A stretch of DNA of 64,000 nt from Planctomycetota bacterium. Lineage in GTDB: Bacteria > Planctomycetota > MHYJ01 > JACQXL01. Under the pieces are notes generated by a model, which did not search any database, was not told where the DNA came from, and worked only from the letters and a program-made list of their open reading frames with translations. The stretch covers positions 184,006 through 248,005 of the forward strand of contig JACRIK010000027.1 of the NCBI GenBank assembly GCA_016235865.1, read 5' to 3'. The translations under genes and the position numbers were made by a program. This document shows positions 17,161 to 25,902 of the stretch, one piece after another (within the stretch, counting starts at the first letter, position 1; every line of letters starts with the position of its first letter).

Positions 17161-17739
17161 TTTCTTCTTCGGCACCCATTTAGCCACTTCTTTATTTCTC
17201 TGTTCCCAGACCTTGCGCCAGGCCTGGCCGAATATAGTCCGCAGTTCTTCCTCGGTCTTGCCCCTGAATAGTTTCTCATCCTGGGCAATGGCCTCGTATT
17301 TCCAGCCCTTGGTCACGACCAGTTCCCAGAGTTTATGTTCCTCGTGGGTCAGGACGGCCAGGATTCTGAACCGGACCTCCATTGATTCGGCGACTTCCTT
17401 AATCGGGCCGGGCTTGAGTTTCTCTATCTTATCAGGCAGGTCGGAGAAAGCGGTAAACCTGTTCCGGCCCCGCTCCCGCATCTTCATAAAGCAGAAGTTC
17501 TGGCAGATTTTATAAAGCCAGGAGGAGAACTTGTGGGTGTCGTCAAAACTGGCCAGGCTCTGCCAGGTCTTGAACCAGGTGTCCTGAACCGCGTCCTGTG
17601 CGTCCTGGTGATGCCGGAGTTTATCCCAGGCGAATATGAACAGGCGCCCGTCGTAGCGCTCTACTATTTCCTCAAAGGCGGGCTTGTCACCGGAGAGGTA
17701 GGCGGCCACTAATTGTTCGTCGCTTCGCACTTCTGGCAT
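17140..17739 (-). CDS. ECF-type RNA polymerase sigma factor
   Basis: The 199-residue protein (ATG at 17739; a TTG at 17769 is an alternative) has the region 2 signature of ECF sigma factors: FEEIVERYDGRLFIFAW, then DAQDAVQDTWFKTWQSL. It is followed by a divergent region 4 (HEEHKLWELVVTKGWKYEAIA). It would direct RNA polymerase to a small regulon. The C-terminal SQINTD tail is encoded by the adjacent dispersed repeat. The downstream TPR protein with an anti-sigma-like zinc site is the likely regulator. Confidence 0.82.
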   Translation of the reverse strand: MPEVRSDEQLVAAYLSGDKPAFEEIVERYDGRLFIFAWDKLRHHQDAQDAVQDTWFKTWQSLASFDDTHKFSSWLYKICQNFCFMKMRERGRNRFTAFSDLPDKIEKLKPGPIKEVAESMEVRFRILAVLTHEEHKLWELVVTKGWKYEAIAQDEKLFRGKTEEELRTIFGQAWRKVWEQRNKEVAKWVPKKKSQINTD

Positions 17740-17781
17740 GGATGACTTTATACCATAAATCAGGCGCAAGTCAAGGAAAAT

Positions 17782-17799
17782 TCTCGTTGACTAACGAGA
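17782..17799. promoter_or_regulatory. Palindrome upstream of the ECF sigma gene
   Basis: A perfect inverted repeat, TCTCGTT-GACT-AACGAGA, lies just upstream of the sigma gene and could be an operator or a small hairpin. The remaining gap to 18068 contains GC-rich sequence (CCCCGGC, CCCGGGCGC) and no visible gene. Confidence 0.4.
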
Positions 17800-18068
17800 T
17801 GATATTTATGGAGTTATAAGAATCTGCATAGAAATATCATTTTCCCGCGCCGGAGGGTGGGGGGTCGAGCATAGTATAAGTTAGAGGGGAGCAAGGGTCC
17901 CCGGCTTAAGGGATGTATCCCCCGGGCGCTGGTAGGGATACCCGATGCCCGGATTCCTGAAAGCCAAGAAACCCTTGCTCAATCTCACGTTGCCCGCTAT
18001 TCGTCATTCGCGGTTCGGATACCCAGACAACGAAACCTTAACACTAACTGCGAGTTGGAGACATTAAT

Positions 18069-18872
18069 ATGTTTACCAAGAAGTTTGAACTGAGGCTTTA
18101 CGTGCCGGCCACCTGGGAGCCGTCCGGCGATATGCCCACCAGATGGAGGGATAACCTCAAGAACGCGGCAGAGATTCTGCACAGCCGACTTGTGGCCAAG
18201 ATTCCGGATGACGGGACATACATCAACGAGATGGTGACCAGGGCCAACAAGGAGTATGCCGGGATGCTTAATCCCGGATTTATCTCCAAGGGCGGCCGCA
18301 CGGCAGAGCGAATCAGGGAAGCCCATGCCAAGAACATGGGTAAACGGTTCACCAGATGGCTCACTAACCTGAATAAGGCCTTTGAGACCAAAGACGGTGT
18401 GCCGGCCAAGGCATTCAAGGACAAGGTGGATGCTTCTATAGATAATTGGGCGATAGAGGCCGGGGATAAAATCCTGCGCCTGACGGGTGACAAAATCCGA
18501 GGTCGGAGTGTGGCCCCGATAGTGGCCTTTTATCTGGTAGGCGACGAACGCGCGACATCCTGGACCAAACAGGGTGACACGGTCGACGGCTTACCTTACA
18601 GCATCACCTCGGAACTTGAGAGGACTGCGGTCAAGGCGGCTGTCCAGCAACGGCTGGTTCAGGGCGGGATGCTCGTCATCAACTCTGAATACCAACCCGC
18701 TGTGATAGCCGAACAGAACGCGGTTAACGCCTCTCTCCTGAGCAAGATGAGAGACCCCGCAAGGGCGGATGCCTTTGTGGTAACTCCGGCACCGGATAAG
18801 TGCTATTGCTCCTGGGAGATGGAAAATAACCTGCTGGTTCTCCATGTTCAGGTCGGAATAACCGTACCGTAG
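18069..18872 (+). CDS. Hypothetical protein
   Basis: The 267-residue protein is not recognised. It has a good ribosome-binding site (TTGGAG, about ten bases before the ATG), normal codon use and no signal peptide or membrane segment. The N-terminal half is basic and helical (NAAEILHSRLVAKIP, RIREAHAKNMGKRF). The C-terminal part has alternating strands and three Cys/Trp-rich positions near CYCSWEM. It is followed after 166 bases by a repeat protein with tail-fibre-like sequence, so both might come from one secreted or phage-derived structure. That link is only positional. Confidence 0.65.
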   Translation: MFTKKFELRLYVPATWEPSGDMPTRWRDNLKNAAEILHSRLVAKIPDDGTYINEMVTRANKEYAGMLNPGFISKGGRTAERIREAHAKNMGKRFTRWLTNLNKAFETKDGVPAKAFKDKVDASIDNWAIEAGDKILRLTGDKIRGRSVAPIVAFYLVGDERATSWTKQGDTVDGLPYSITSELERTAVKAAVQQRLVQGGMLVINSEYQPAVIAEQNAVNASLLSKMRDPARADAFVVTPAPDKCYCSWEMENNLLVLHVQVGITVP

Positions 18873-18893
18873 TCCCTAACGGGATAACGCGTT

Positions 18894-18914
18894 GTAACGC
18901 CCGTACGGGCTAAC
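18894..18914. repeat. Short palindrome, possible terminator stem
   Basis: A self-complementary CCCGTACGGG core flanked by GTAACG and CTAACA follows the hypothetical gene. No U-tract follows it. Confidence 0.3.
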
Positions 18915-19038
18915 AGCGAGTAAGAAAGATGGTTAGCGTGAGTGGTCCTGCCCTTTGCAACTCAAAGGGCGGGGCCCGACCACGCTTGATAATAATGAAG
19001 GTGGCGCCTTTGGCGCCATCTACGAAAGTGAGAATTTT

Positions 19039-19890
19039 ATGGAATACAGAAGAAGATATTCTGATGGCGGGGTTACTTCACCCCAAATCGTTGAAGGCGC
19101 GGTGACCGAAGAGAAGATTGCGGATAACGCAGTTACCTCGGAGAAAATTAAGGATGAGGAAGTCAAGTCCGTGGACATCGGACAAGGCCAAGTCAGGACT
19201 GAGGATATTGCGGACGGAGCCGTAACCTTAGCCAAACTGGGCGGAGATGTTTCGGTCATCCCGCTGATGGACGGCTCGGTAACGAACACCAAGCTGGCAG
19301 GTAATGCCGTGTCCAGCGAAAAGATACAGGATGCCAGCATCGTGGCTGATAAGATTGCGGCCGGCGCGGTTACATCTACCAAGATACCGGACGGGTCTAT
19401 CACCAACGCCAAGATTGCGACCAACACCATAACCCAGGGCAAGATTGCCAACAACGCCATCGGCACAGGCGAGATACAGAACGGTTCAGTCACACAGGAT
19501 AAGCTGGCCCCGGGCGTGGGCGGGAACAGGATAATATGGTTTGGGACGAGATTACAGTTGACCAGTTTAATCGTGACCGGCAATCAGGATTGGATACCCG
19601 CGCCTCCATATCCCAGTATTCCGGCTAACGCCATTGGTTTAATCCTGCAGGTAGAACTGATAAACAACCTCAACGGTGCCAACGGGTTTATCAACTGCCG
19701 CATCAGGAAAGACGCCGGACAACAGGGCGCAATAACCATCGGCATAGAATCCAATTACCAGGGCAAGATTGCCAGCGATAATGGGATTGTGCCGATAGCT
19801 TCACCGGGGTTTTTCGAGTATGCCTTCACGGATGCTTTTGGCGTGGTGAATGTTACTTTCAATCCGTATGTGATTGGGTACATTCTGTAG
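19039..19890 (+). CDS. Fibre-like protein with about ten-residue repeats
   Basis: The product has 283 residues from the ATG at 19039, which follows a GAAAGTGAG ribosome-binding site; upstream in-frame sequence lacks one. Residues 8-160 consist of about fourteen imperfect repeats of roughly ten residues, of the type GAVT-x-x-KIAD/N-x. Repeats like these occur in phage tail fibres and other trimeric beta-stalk proteins. The C-terminal 110 residues form a separate, probably beta-rich tip domain. No signal peptide is present. A hairpin with GGCGCC arms (18999-19019) precedes the start. The function is unknown; structural or adhesive is the best guess. Confidence 0.75.
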   Translation: MEYRRRYSDGGVTSPQIVEGAVTEEKIADNAVTSEKIKDEEVKSVDIGQGQVRTEDIADGAVTLAKLGGDVSVIPLMDGSVTNTKLAGNAVSSEKIQDASIVADKIAAGAVTSTKIPDGSITNAKIATNTITQGKIANNAIGTGEIQNGSVTQDKLAPGVGGNRIIWFGTRLQLTSLIVTGNQDWIPAPPYPSIPANAIGLILQVELINNLNGANGFINCRIRKDAGQQGAITIGIESNYQGKIASDNGIVPIASPGFFEYAFTDAFGVVNVTFNPYVIGYIL

Positions 19891-20015
19891 ATGCCCTTCG
19901 ACAGGTTCAGGGTAAACTCGATACAGGATGCAAGATGCAAGTGGGATGCGGAGAAGATTTATAAGGAGGCCAGGAAGGCAGGAGTGTTTTCTTGGTCTCC
20001 TTATTGTAGTTTATC

Positions 20016-20042
20016 TGTGAGCATCTGTGTAATCTGTGGTTT
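20016..20042. repeat. Dispersed ATCTGTG-type intergenic repeat
   Basis: Same family as 6651-6680. The preceding 19891-19920 is a different family member, CCCTTCGACAGGTTCAGGG followed by TAAACTC, which recurs at about 50899-50926. Confidence 0.65.
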
Positions 20043-20064
20043 AGCCCCGTCATGCGACGGGATA

Positions 20065-20098
20065 AGAGTCAGTAACTCATTGCATTCGAACTGACTCT
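20065..20098. terminator. Hairpin at the 3' end of ebfC
   Basis: AGAGTCAGT (20065-20073) pairs with ACTGACTCT (20090-20098), a perfect nine-base stem overlapping the ebfC stop codon. A second hairpin, CCCGTC-ATGC-GACGGG (20046-20061), lies next to it. It may act as a terminator for ebfC and possibly for the fibre-like gene on the other strand. Confidence 0.45.
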
Positions 20099-20423
20099 AA
20101 AACCCCGGTAGGCCGCCTAAGCCGCCGGTTACCTTGCCCATCTCGGCCTGTGAGAGTTCCCGTGATTTCTGCAGTCCCTGATTAACAGCCGCCATGACCA
20201 TATCAGCCAGCATCTCGGCATCCTCGGGTCTGACCACGTCCGGATTTATCTTGATGCCCATAACCTCCTGCGCGCCGTTGACAAATGCCGTGACCGCTCC
20301 GCCGCCGGCGGAACCTTCCACTACCCGTTCCTTGAGTTCTTCCTGGACCTTGGCCATCTTGGTCTGCATATCCTCAGCCATCTTCTTGAGATTGCCCAGA
20401 TTCATTCCGCCTTTTCCGAACAT
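20097..20423 (-). CDS. ebfC: YbaB/EbfC nucleoid-associated protein
   Basis: The 108-residue protein has the usual YbaB/EbfC length. The N-terminus is Gly/Met-rich, a basic helix follows (LKKMAEDMQTKMAKVQEEL), and then comes the conserved VEGSAGGGAVTAFVNGAQEVMGIKINPDVV segment that ends in the DNA-binding pincer. It is a small dimeric DNA-binding protein of the nucleoid. A GAAGGGA ribosome-binding site precedes the start. It usually lies beside dnaX and recR but stands alone here, between repeat-rich gaps. Confidence 0.92.
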   Translation of the reverse strand: MFGKGGMNLGNLKKMAEDMQTKMAKVQEELKERVVEGSAGGGAVTAFVNGAQEVMGIKINPDVVRPEDAEMLADMVMAAVNQGLQKSRELSQAEMGKVTGGLGGLPGF

Positions 20424-20489
20424 AATTTAATTCCCTTCACCACAAAGGCACTAAGACACAAAGAAATACTGAACACGAATGGCACGAAT

Positions 20490-20545
20490 AATACGAATCG
20501 CACGAATTAGTAATTGTTATTTACATTCGCTGGACGCGGTCGCTC
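20490..20545. repeat. Left copy of a two-part repeat flanking the FN3 gene
   Basis: An ATACGAATCGCACGAATT block and the block TTCGCTGGACGCGGTCGCT (20526-20544) occur here in the same order as at 23858-24023, on the other side of the FN3 gene. The 20424-20644 gap also contains an ACCACAAAGGCACTAAGACA repeat. Confidence 0.65.
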
Positions 20546-20644
20546 TGGGTTCGTGAGCATCGGAACTGGTATCTGGGGGCATAGCATTATCTTCAATTTA
20601 TTTAGTTGTTGCATCCCCATAATTCCAGACAATTCTAATAGTTT

Positions 20645-23600
20645 TTATTTTCCCTGCCCTTGACCGTATGGAGGCGGATATTTTCTCAATAAGCCAAACC
20701 AGTCGTCTACCCCAGGTATTGTGGGATCTGGGGGGCCGGGTACCCAGCCAGGTCCTGTTCTGCTTGCGGAGCCGGGTCTAATACTTATACCCGCTGAGGA
20801 AATGTCTATTATATAGCTGAAACTTTCCGCAAAATAGCCTATGAGTTCCAGAGGCGGCCCAGTATCAATTACTAAAGTACGAAATTCATAACTTACCTCT
20901 ATCCAGCCTGGTGGCTCCGGTGCAATATTTCGTAAGCCAGGATGGTCTAATGAAAATCCCGCCCCGGCTCCTTGTCTTCCCCATCGACCAGCATATCTTG
21001 GATCTTGAGGAGAAATAGGCTGGTCGACTTGCCAACCGGGATTGTCATCAGTTATTATTGTTCCGTCTGCGGCTTTTCTTGTAATACGTTTCTTTACAAA
21101 CTGGATTGTCCAGTAAACTCCTTTTTTATCGCCAGTGGCCGCCATATCCACTATAAAAATTTTCCCAAATTTCACTAGGCCGGTCGCAACTTCAACGGAA
21201 GAAATTACTCCCTGAAACCAGGTGACATATCCATTGGCTGAGTCGTTAAGCCAGGTGTGAATAATGCTCGGTAGTGTCTCTGTCACACCGGTGGCGGTAA
21301 ATGTTATTGTAAGTGTGCAATCAAGATTCCTGGTTATTGTAAAAAAGACCGTTATTCCATCTAATTCAAACTTATCTTTTTTTGTCCAAGCATGTTTCGG
21401 TGGAGGAGTAGGTGATGTGGTTGGCTTAGTAGGATTTGAGGTGTTTTGAGTAGCAAGAGTTGCCCCACCTAACACAGGAACATTATAGGGAATAGTTCCT
21501 CGTTCTGTTGTTTGAATGTTTGCATATTGCGGCTGCATAGGACAGAAGGTACCGGTGTGGTGTATCTCCATCGGTAATGGCGCCAGACCCACTGATTCAA
21601 GATAACTGCTGTTTACCAAGAGCCGCTGGGTAATATCAATATGTCCGGTTCTCATATTAAGAGTTCCGGCAGAAGGATTATCGGGGTTTTCCGAGAAGAA
21701 TAGAACGCCTGAATCTATGCCCTGGTATATAATCGGCGTTCCCCAGCAAGAGGAAGAAATGATACTGATAGAAGCAGTCTCTGGGTCTACGGTAGTGGAT
21801 AATTGGAGCGCAAAACTTCCTTCTAATGAAGTAATCAACGTCTCGCCGTTAGGCGCAATTATGGCCGACTCGTTTGGAATATAATAAAGATAAAGTTGGA
21901 GTGTTTGCGGTAAGGCGAACGGAGGCATTGGTAAGGTAGTTCCTTGTGTCAGATAATCATTGTAGCCGGCTGTATTATAGGCCCGGACACGATATAGATA
22001 GGTAGTAGATGGCTGGAGGCCGGAGTCAGTATAAAACATAACATCCTTACCAACCATAGCAATAGGTTCATAGGTTTGACCATCCAATGAGCGTGCTATT
22101 TCATAACCGTCCTCATTATCCGCGTCAAGCCAGGAGATTGTAAATGACGAGGGTGTTTCATTATCGGCAAAGTCACCTCTGGTTCTATGAGGAAACTTCG
22201 GCGGAATCCTGGTCGGATTTACTGATGCCTCATTGGAATATAAGGAACTGCCCATATTATTAAAGGCATAGATACGATAATACTGGGTTTTGTCATTATG
22301 AAGAAGCGGGAAATATGAGGTATCTATGTACCCGGTAACATTCGGCCCTACCGTAACAAGGGGCTGATAAACACCGTCTAAAGATTCTTTCCATTCTATC
22401 TTAAAGCTAATCTCATTATTGGAATTATCTGTCCAATGCAGTGCAACTTGTTCAGCCGATAACGCATTGGCGGATAATCCTGTGGGCGTAGATGGCGGAT
22501 GGGAATAATCAATTATTTCATTTGCCTGCGCCGTAAGGGCTGTGACCGCATTATGAGAAATACCTTTATTATCCTGGGCTTTCAGCTCATTAAGGAAGGC
22601 ATTGAGTTGCCCGAGACCGCCTTTAAGTTTGGCAAGCAGCGAATTATAAATCCCCTTGTTCTTAATGGCTCCCTGTTGATAGTAGTAAGTAAGCAAGGCG
22701 CTTAAGTCATCAATGGTTGGAATCTTTGGAAAAGTAGTTACAACTGCTTCATTAGAATACGGACTTTCTGCTATCTGATTGTATGCCTTAACACGATAAT
22801 AATACTGCGTGGCTGGCAGAAGACCTGAATCAGTATAAACCATAGAAGCAAATTCGCCGGTAGTATCACGCGCAACTATGGCTATTTGAGCATATTCTCC
22901 TGTTTCTCCTATTTTTCTTTCAACCTTAAATCCATCTTCAAGATGAGATTCATCAAGCCAGGATAATTCCACCTGTGAATCAGAGATGATTTTTGCCTCT
23001 AATCTTGTTGGTGTTTCAAGCGGTGTGGTAGCGCCATCTATGTTAGAGTAATTGCTATAGCCCGCATTATTATGCGCCCTGACTTTATAGTAACAGGTAA
23101 ATCCTCCGGGTAATCCTTGTTCATTATCAACAGTATAAAGATATGGCTGTATATGAGAATAATTAGTGGTATTGTAAACCAGCGGTACATAAAGATAGAA
23201 GTTTGTACCATCATAGGAAAACCATAATTCAAAGCCGGTTTCATTATTAGAATTATCAGTCCATTGGACTTTTATTTCAGAGGTAGAGATTGCAGTTGCT
23301 ACTAAATTGGTTGGTGCGGCGGGCGGTGGTGATGAGACATTAACAGTAATAGATACTTCGGTATATGGTGGGAATCCGTGCGCTCCGGCAATGCCCCTGA
23401 ATCGTAATAGATATGTATGAGAACCGGCGGCGGATTTGGTAAATGAGTATGTCTTATTCAATGCCTGTCCAAAGACGAAACCGCTGCCTGCTACAAGAAC
23501 ATTATCCTGATAAAAACCCCACTGATAAATATTGGCGTCTGTGGTTGCAGAAAGCGTAATCGTATAGGTTTGACTTATCGAAGCATTAAATGGGCCTGTT

Positions 23601-23725
23601 ATGGTTACGGTTGAACCGTATTCAGTCTTAGTCTGAGAATTGTCCTGGGCAAGGAGAGAGACAGGATTATAGATTAGGGCAATTAATATCATTGTCCCTA
23701 GAAAGAACCATCCTGATTTATTCAT
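20645..23725 (-). CDS. Secreted multidomain FN3/FIMAH-like protein
   Basis: The 1026-residue protein has a signal peptide (residues 5-27, ending near LLAQD). Residues 28-130 form a beta domain that is about 75% identical to the N-terminus of the protein at 35555-37294. Two fibronectin III domains (about 135-335), a FIMAH-like helical segment (about 340-410; IKNKGIYNSLLAKL then LNAFLNELKAQDNKGI) and two more FN3 domains (about 412-600) follow. The C-terminal 420 residues are not recognisable. There is no membrane anchor, so it is probably secreted or surface-bound and used in adhesion or polymer binding. It is flanked by direct copies of two dispersed repeats. Confidence 0.8.
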   Translation of the reverse strand: MNKSGWFFLGTMILIALIYNPVSLLAQDNSQTKTEYGSTVTITGPFNASISQTYTITLSATTDANIYQWGFYQDNVLVAGSGFVFGQALNKTYSFTKSAAGSHTYLLRFRGIAGAHGFPPYTEVSITVNVSSPPPAAPTNLVATAISTSEIKVQWTDNSNNETGFELWFSYDGTNFYLYVPLVYNTTNYSHIQPYLYTVDNEQGLPGGFTCYYKVRAHNNAGYSNYSNIDGATTPLETPTRLEAKIISDSQVELSWLDESHLEDGFKVERKIGETGEYAQIAIVARDTTGEFASMVYTDSGLLPATQYYYRVKAYNQIAESPYSNEAVVTTFPKIPTIDDLSALLTYYYQQGAIKNKGIYNSLLAKLKGGLGQLNAFLNELKAQDNKGISHNAVTALTAQANEIIDYSHPPSTPTGLSANALSAEQVALHWTDNSNNEISFKIEWKESLDGVYQPLVTVGPNVTGYIDTSYFPLLHNDKTQYYRIYAFNNMGSSLYSNEASVNPTRIPPKFPHRTRGDFADNETPSSFTISWLDADNEDGYEIARSLDGQTYEPIAMVGKDVMFYTDSGLQPSTTYLYRVRAYNTAGYNDYLTQGTTLPMPPFALPQTLQLYLYYIPNESAIIAPNGETLITSLEGSFALQLSTTVDPETASISIISSSCWGTPIIYQGIDSGVLFFSENPDNPSAGTLNMRTGHIDITQRLLVNSSYLESVGLAPLPMEIHHTGTFCPMQPQYANIQTTERGTIPYNVPVLGGATLATQNTSNPTKPTTSPTPPPKHAWTKKDKFELDGITVFFTITRNLDCTLTITFTATGVTETLPSIIHTWLNDSANGYVTWFQGVISSVEVATGLVKFGKIFIVDMAATGDKKGVYWTIQFVKKRITRKAADGTIITDDNPGWQVDQPISPQDPRYAGRWGRQGAGAGFSLDHPGLRNIAPEPPGWIEVSYEFRTLVIDTGPPLELIGYFAESFSYIIDISSAGISIRPGSASRTGPGWVPGPPDPTIPGVDDWFGLLRKYPPPYGQGQGK

Positions 23726-23763
23726 AATAATCTCCTTTCCTTAAGGAAGTTATGTGCTGTGTT

Positions 23764-23791
23764 AATATACCCATTACTTCTGAGAAATCAA
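23764..23791 (-). promoter_or_regulatory. Sigma-70-type promoter of the FN3/FIMAH gene
   Basis: On the minus strand TTGATT (23786-23791) and TATATT (23764-23769) are 16 bases apart, about 40 bases before the start. An AAGGAGA ribosome-binding site follows. Confidence 0.5.
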
Positions 23792-23857
23792 GTAAAATCT
23801 TAAATTTATTGGCGTTTTGACAGGATGCCTCATTCAGATGATGGTGTTAAACGTCAA

Positions 23858-24023
23858 TACGAATCACACGAATTAATAATTATTATTTCCTATTTGTGAT
23901 ATTCGTTCCCATTCACTTCGTGGTCACGCTTCGCTTAGTGCGTCATATTCGTGTTAAACTATTTGTGTTCCTCTTGTCTTTGTGGTTCTCCTGAGGTTTT
24001 TACTTCGCTGGACGCGGTCGCTC
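23858..24023. repeat. Right copy of the two-part repeat flanking the FN3 gene
   Basis: ATACGAATCACACGAATT lies near 23858-23876, and TTCGCTGGACGCGGTCGCT lies at 24004-24022, the latter inside the 3' end of grpE. Both match the pair at 20490-20545. Confidence 0.65.
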
Positions 24024-24687
24024 CGCGGTCTTCTTTAGGTTTGGGTTTCATGGCAATCCTGACCTTGGCCGCCCGGATGAGCCGGTCATTGAGCATAAAT
24101 CCGGGCGCTACCTCTTCCAGTATCTCATGGTCCTTGTGTTCGCTGGACGCGGTCCCTTCGGGTTCGGCTATCTCGGTTACGGCCACGGCTTCGTGGAGAT
24201 TGGGGTCGAATTTCTCGCCAAGGGTCTTCATCTGTTTCAATCCCCGCTTTTCCAGAATCCTGAAGACCTCGCGCTTTATCAGTGTCACGCCGTCCATGAT
24301 GCATTTGGCCTCGTCCGAATTACATTCCAGTTTGAGCGTCCGGCCGAAATTGTCAAAGGCCGGCAGGAGTTCCCGGAGCAGGTTTTCATCCTGGTATTTA
24401 TCCCAGCATTCCCGCTCGGACTTGATACGTTTCTGATAATTGAGGAAATCCGCCTGGACCCGCTGGAGCAGTTTCAGGAATTCGTCCCGTTCCGTGGCCG
24501 CCTTACGCAGGGCCTCAATCTCTTTCTGGAGTTTTTGCAACTCAGCGGTTGAATCGTCAGTTGGCAGGGCGCAGGCCTTGTCCTCGGCCGGGGTTTCAGG
24601 CGCTGATTTGGTCGGCGTCTCGTCCGTATTCTTGCAGGTTCGTCCTGAGGACTCACTGTCCGAAGGATCAGTCGGTTTAGTTTTCAT
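23959..24687 (-). CDS. grpE: GrpE, nucleotide-exchange factor of DnaK
   Basis: The 242-residue protein is GrpE: a long N-terminal coiled coil ([23 protein letters not shown], then [17 protein letters not shown]) and the C-terminal beta domain ([14 protein letters not shown], ending [20 protein letters not shown]). It drives ADP release from DnaK. It is longer than usual because three stretches match dispersed repeats: the N-terminal [11 protein letters not shown] (24638-24669), EGTASSEH in the beta domain (24139-24157) and GATASSE near the C-terminus (24004-24023). It overlaps dnaJ by four bases (ATGA), so translation is coupled. It is the last gene of the chaperone block, and dnaK is not in the window. 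Confidence 0.93.
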   Translation of the reverse strand: MKTKPTDPSDSESSGRTCKNTDETPTKSAPETPAEDKACALPTDDSTAELQKLQKEIEALRKAATERDEFLKLLQRVQADFLNYQKRIKSERECWDKYQDENLLRELLPAFDNFGRTLKLECNSDEAKCIMDGVTLIKREVFRILEKRGLKQMKTLGEKFDPNLHEAVAVTEIAEPEGTASSEHKDHEILEEVAPGFMLNDRLIRAAKVRIAMKPKPKEDRGATASSEVKTSGEPQRQEEHK

Positions 24688-25814
24688 TCGTGTTTCGGCT
24701 CCTCCCAGAGTTTTACCTTGCGGGCCACGTTTATATTAGAATAATTCTCGGTGGCGGACAGCTTTTTCAGCAGTTCTTTTTGGTCGGCTGAAATATCCTT
24801 GGGCACGTCTATAATCACCCTCACCAGTTGATGGCCCTTTTGCCTGGGGCTGTGCAGGTTATTGAATCCCAGGTTCTTCAGCCGGAACACCTGGCCGTTG
24901 GTGGTGCCGGCCGGGATGGTCATATCAATATTTCCGTTCAGGGTCGGGACGGATATCTTCGCGCCCAGCGTGGCCTGGGTGAACGAGACCGGCATTTCGC
25001 AGACCACGTCGTCATAATGGCGGTCAAAGACGGTGTCCGGCGCCACGAAGATATCGCAATATAAATCACCCCGGGCCGAGCCGTCCTGGGACGGTTCGCC
25101 TTCACCGGCCAGGCGCATCCGGGTGCCGTCTTCTATGCCGGCCGGAATCTTTATCTTTATCTCGCGCTCCTTGCGGTGGCGTCCGCTGCCCTGGCAGGCC
25201 GGACAGGGTTCCTTGACGATTTTGCCGGCGCCCCGGCATTGGGGGCAGATGGTCTGGATAGTGAAGAATCCGCCGCCTTGCTGGACCTGGCCCCGGCCCT
25301 TGCAGACCGGGCAGGTAACCGGCGGCACGCCCTTTTTGGCGCCCGAACCGCGGCAGTCGTCGCAGAGTTCGTTGCGTTTGAGCGTGATGGTCTTTTCAGT
25401 GCCAAAGGCCGATTCCTTGAACGAGATGGTCAGTTCGGCGCGCAAAGAAGCCCCGCGCTGTCTTTGACGGCGCGCGCCGCCCCCGCCGAAGAAACTGGAG
25501 AAGATAGAATCGCCTTCGAACAGGTCGCTGAAGTTCTCAAAGATATCCTCGTAACTGCTGTAAGCCCGGCCGCTGGAGCCGGACAGTCCTTCGTGTCCGA
25601 AGCGGTCATACTTGGCCTTTTTATCGGCATCGCTCAGGACTTCATAGGCCTCGGCGATTTCCTTGAACTTCTTCTCGGCCTCCTGCTTGTTATCCGGATT
25701 CTTGTCCGGGTGGTATTTCAGGGCCAGCTTGCGGAACGCCTTCTTGATGTCGTCCGGCGAGGAGTTGCGCGTCACGCCCAGCAGTTCGTAATAATCTTTC
25801 TTACCGTCGCTCAT
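24684..25814 (-). CDS. dnaJ: DnaJ co-chaperone
   Basis: The 376-residue type I DnaJ has an N-terminal J domain ([11 protein letters not shown] in KYHPDKN) that stimulates DnaK ATPase. A Gly/Phe-rich linker follows, then four CxxCxGxG zinc motifs ([32 protein letters not shown]) and the C-terminal substrate-binding domain. All expected motifs are intact. It lies between the second groEL and grpE on the minus strand and overlaps grpE by four bases. Confidence 0.96.
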   Translation of the reverse strand: MSDGKKDYYELLGVTRNSSPDDIKKAFRKLALKYHPDKNPDNKQEAEKKFKEIAEAYEVLSDADKKAKYDRFGHEGLSGSSGRAYSSYEDIFENFSDLFEGDSIFSSFFGGGGARRQRQRGASLRAELTISFKESAFGTEKTITLKRNELCDDCRGSGAKKGVPPVTCPVCKGRGQVQQGGGFFTIQTICPQCRGAGKIVKEPCPACQGSGRHRKEREIKIKIPAGIEDGTRMRLAGEGEPSQDGSARGDLYCDIFVAPDTVFDRHYDDVVCEMPVSFTQATLGAKISVPTLNGNIDMTIPAGTTNGQVFRLKNLGFNNLHSPRQKGHQLVRVIIDVPKDISADQKELLKKLSATENYSNINVARKVKLWEEPKHE

Positions 25815-25850
25815 GTTTGGTTATTTAGTAAATCAATAATGGAAATCACC

Positions 25851-25897
25851 CTCTCCCTAACCCTCTCCCCTCGAGGGAGAGGGCAGGGTGAGGGGGT
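25851..25897. repeat. CCCTCTCC hairpin repeat between groEL and dnaJ
   Basis: CCCTCTCCC-TCGA-GGGAGAGGG-type arms are followed by GGTGAGGGGG. The same family occurs at 27966-28004 and 59787-59834, each time between co-oriented housekeeping genes. Confidence 0.75.
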
Positions 25898-25902
25898 AAG
25901 TA

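Noticed and set aside
17067..17288. N-terminal extension of the TPR protein
   Set aside because: The extension overlaps the sigma gene and repeat DNA; the ATG at 17066 has a strong ribosome-binding site and gives the anti-sigma-like N-terminus.
19891..20094. Small frame after the fibre-like gene
   Set aside because: It is composed of dispersed repeat sequence (CCCTTCGACAGG and ATCTGTG units).
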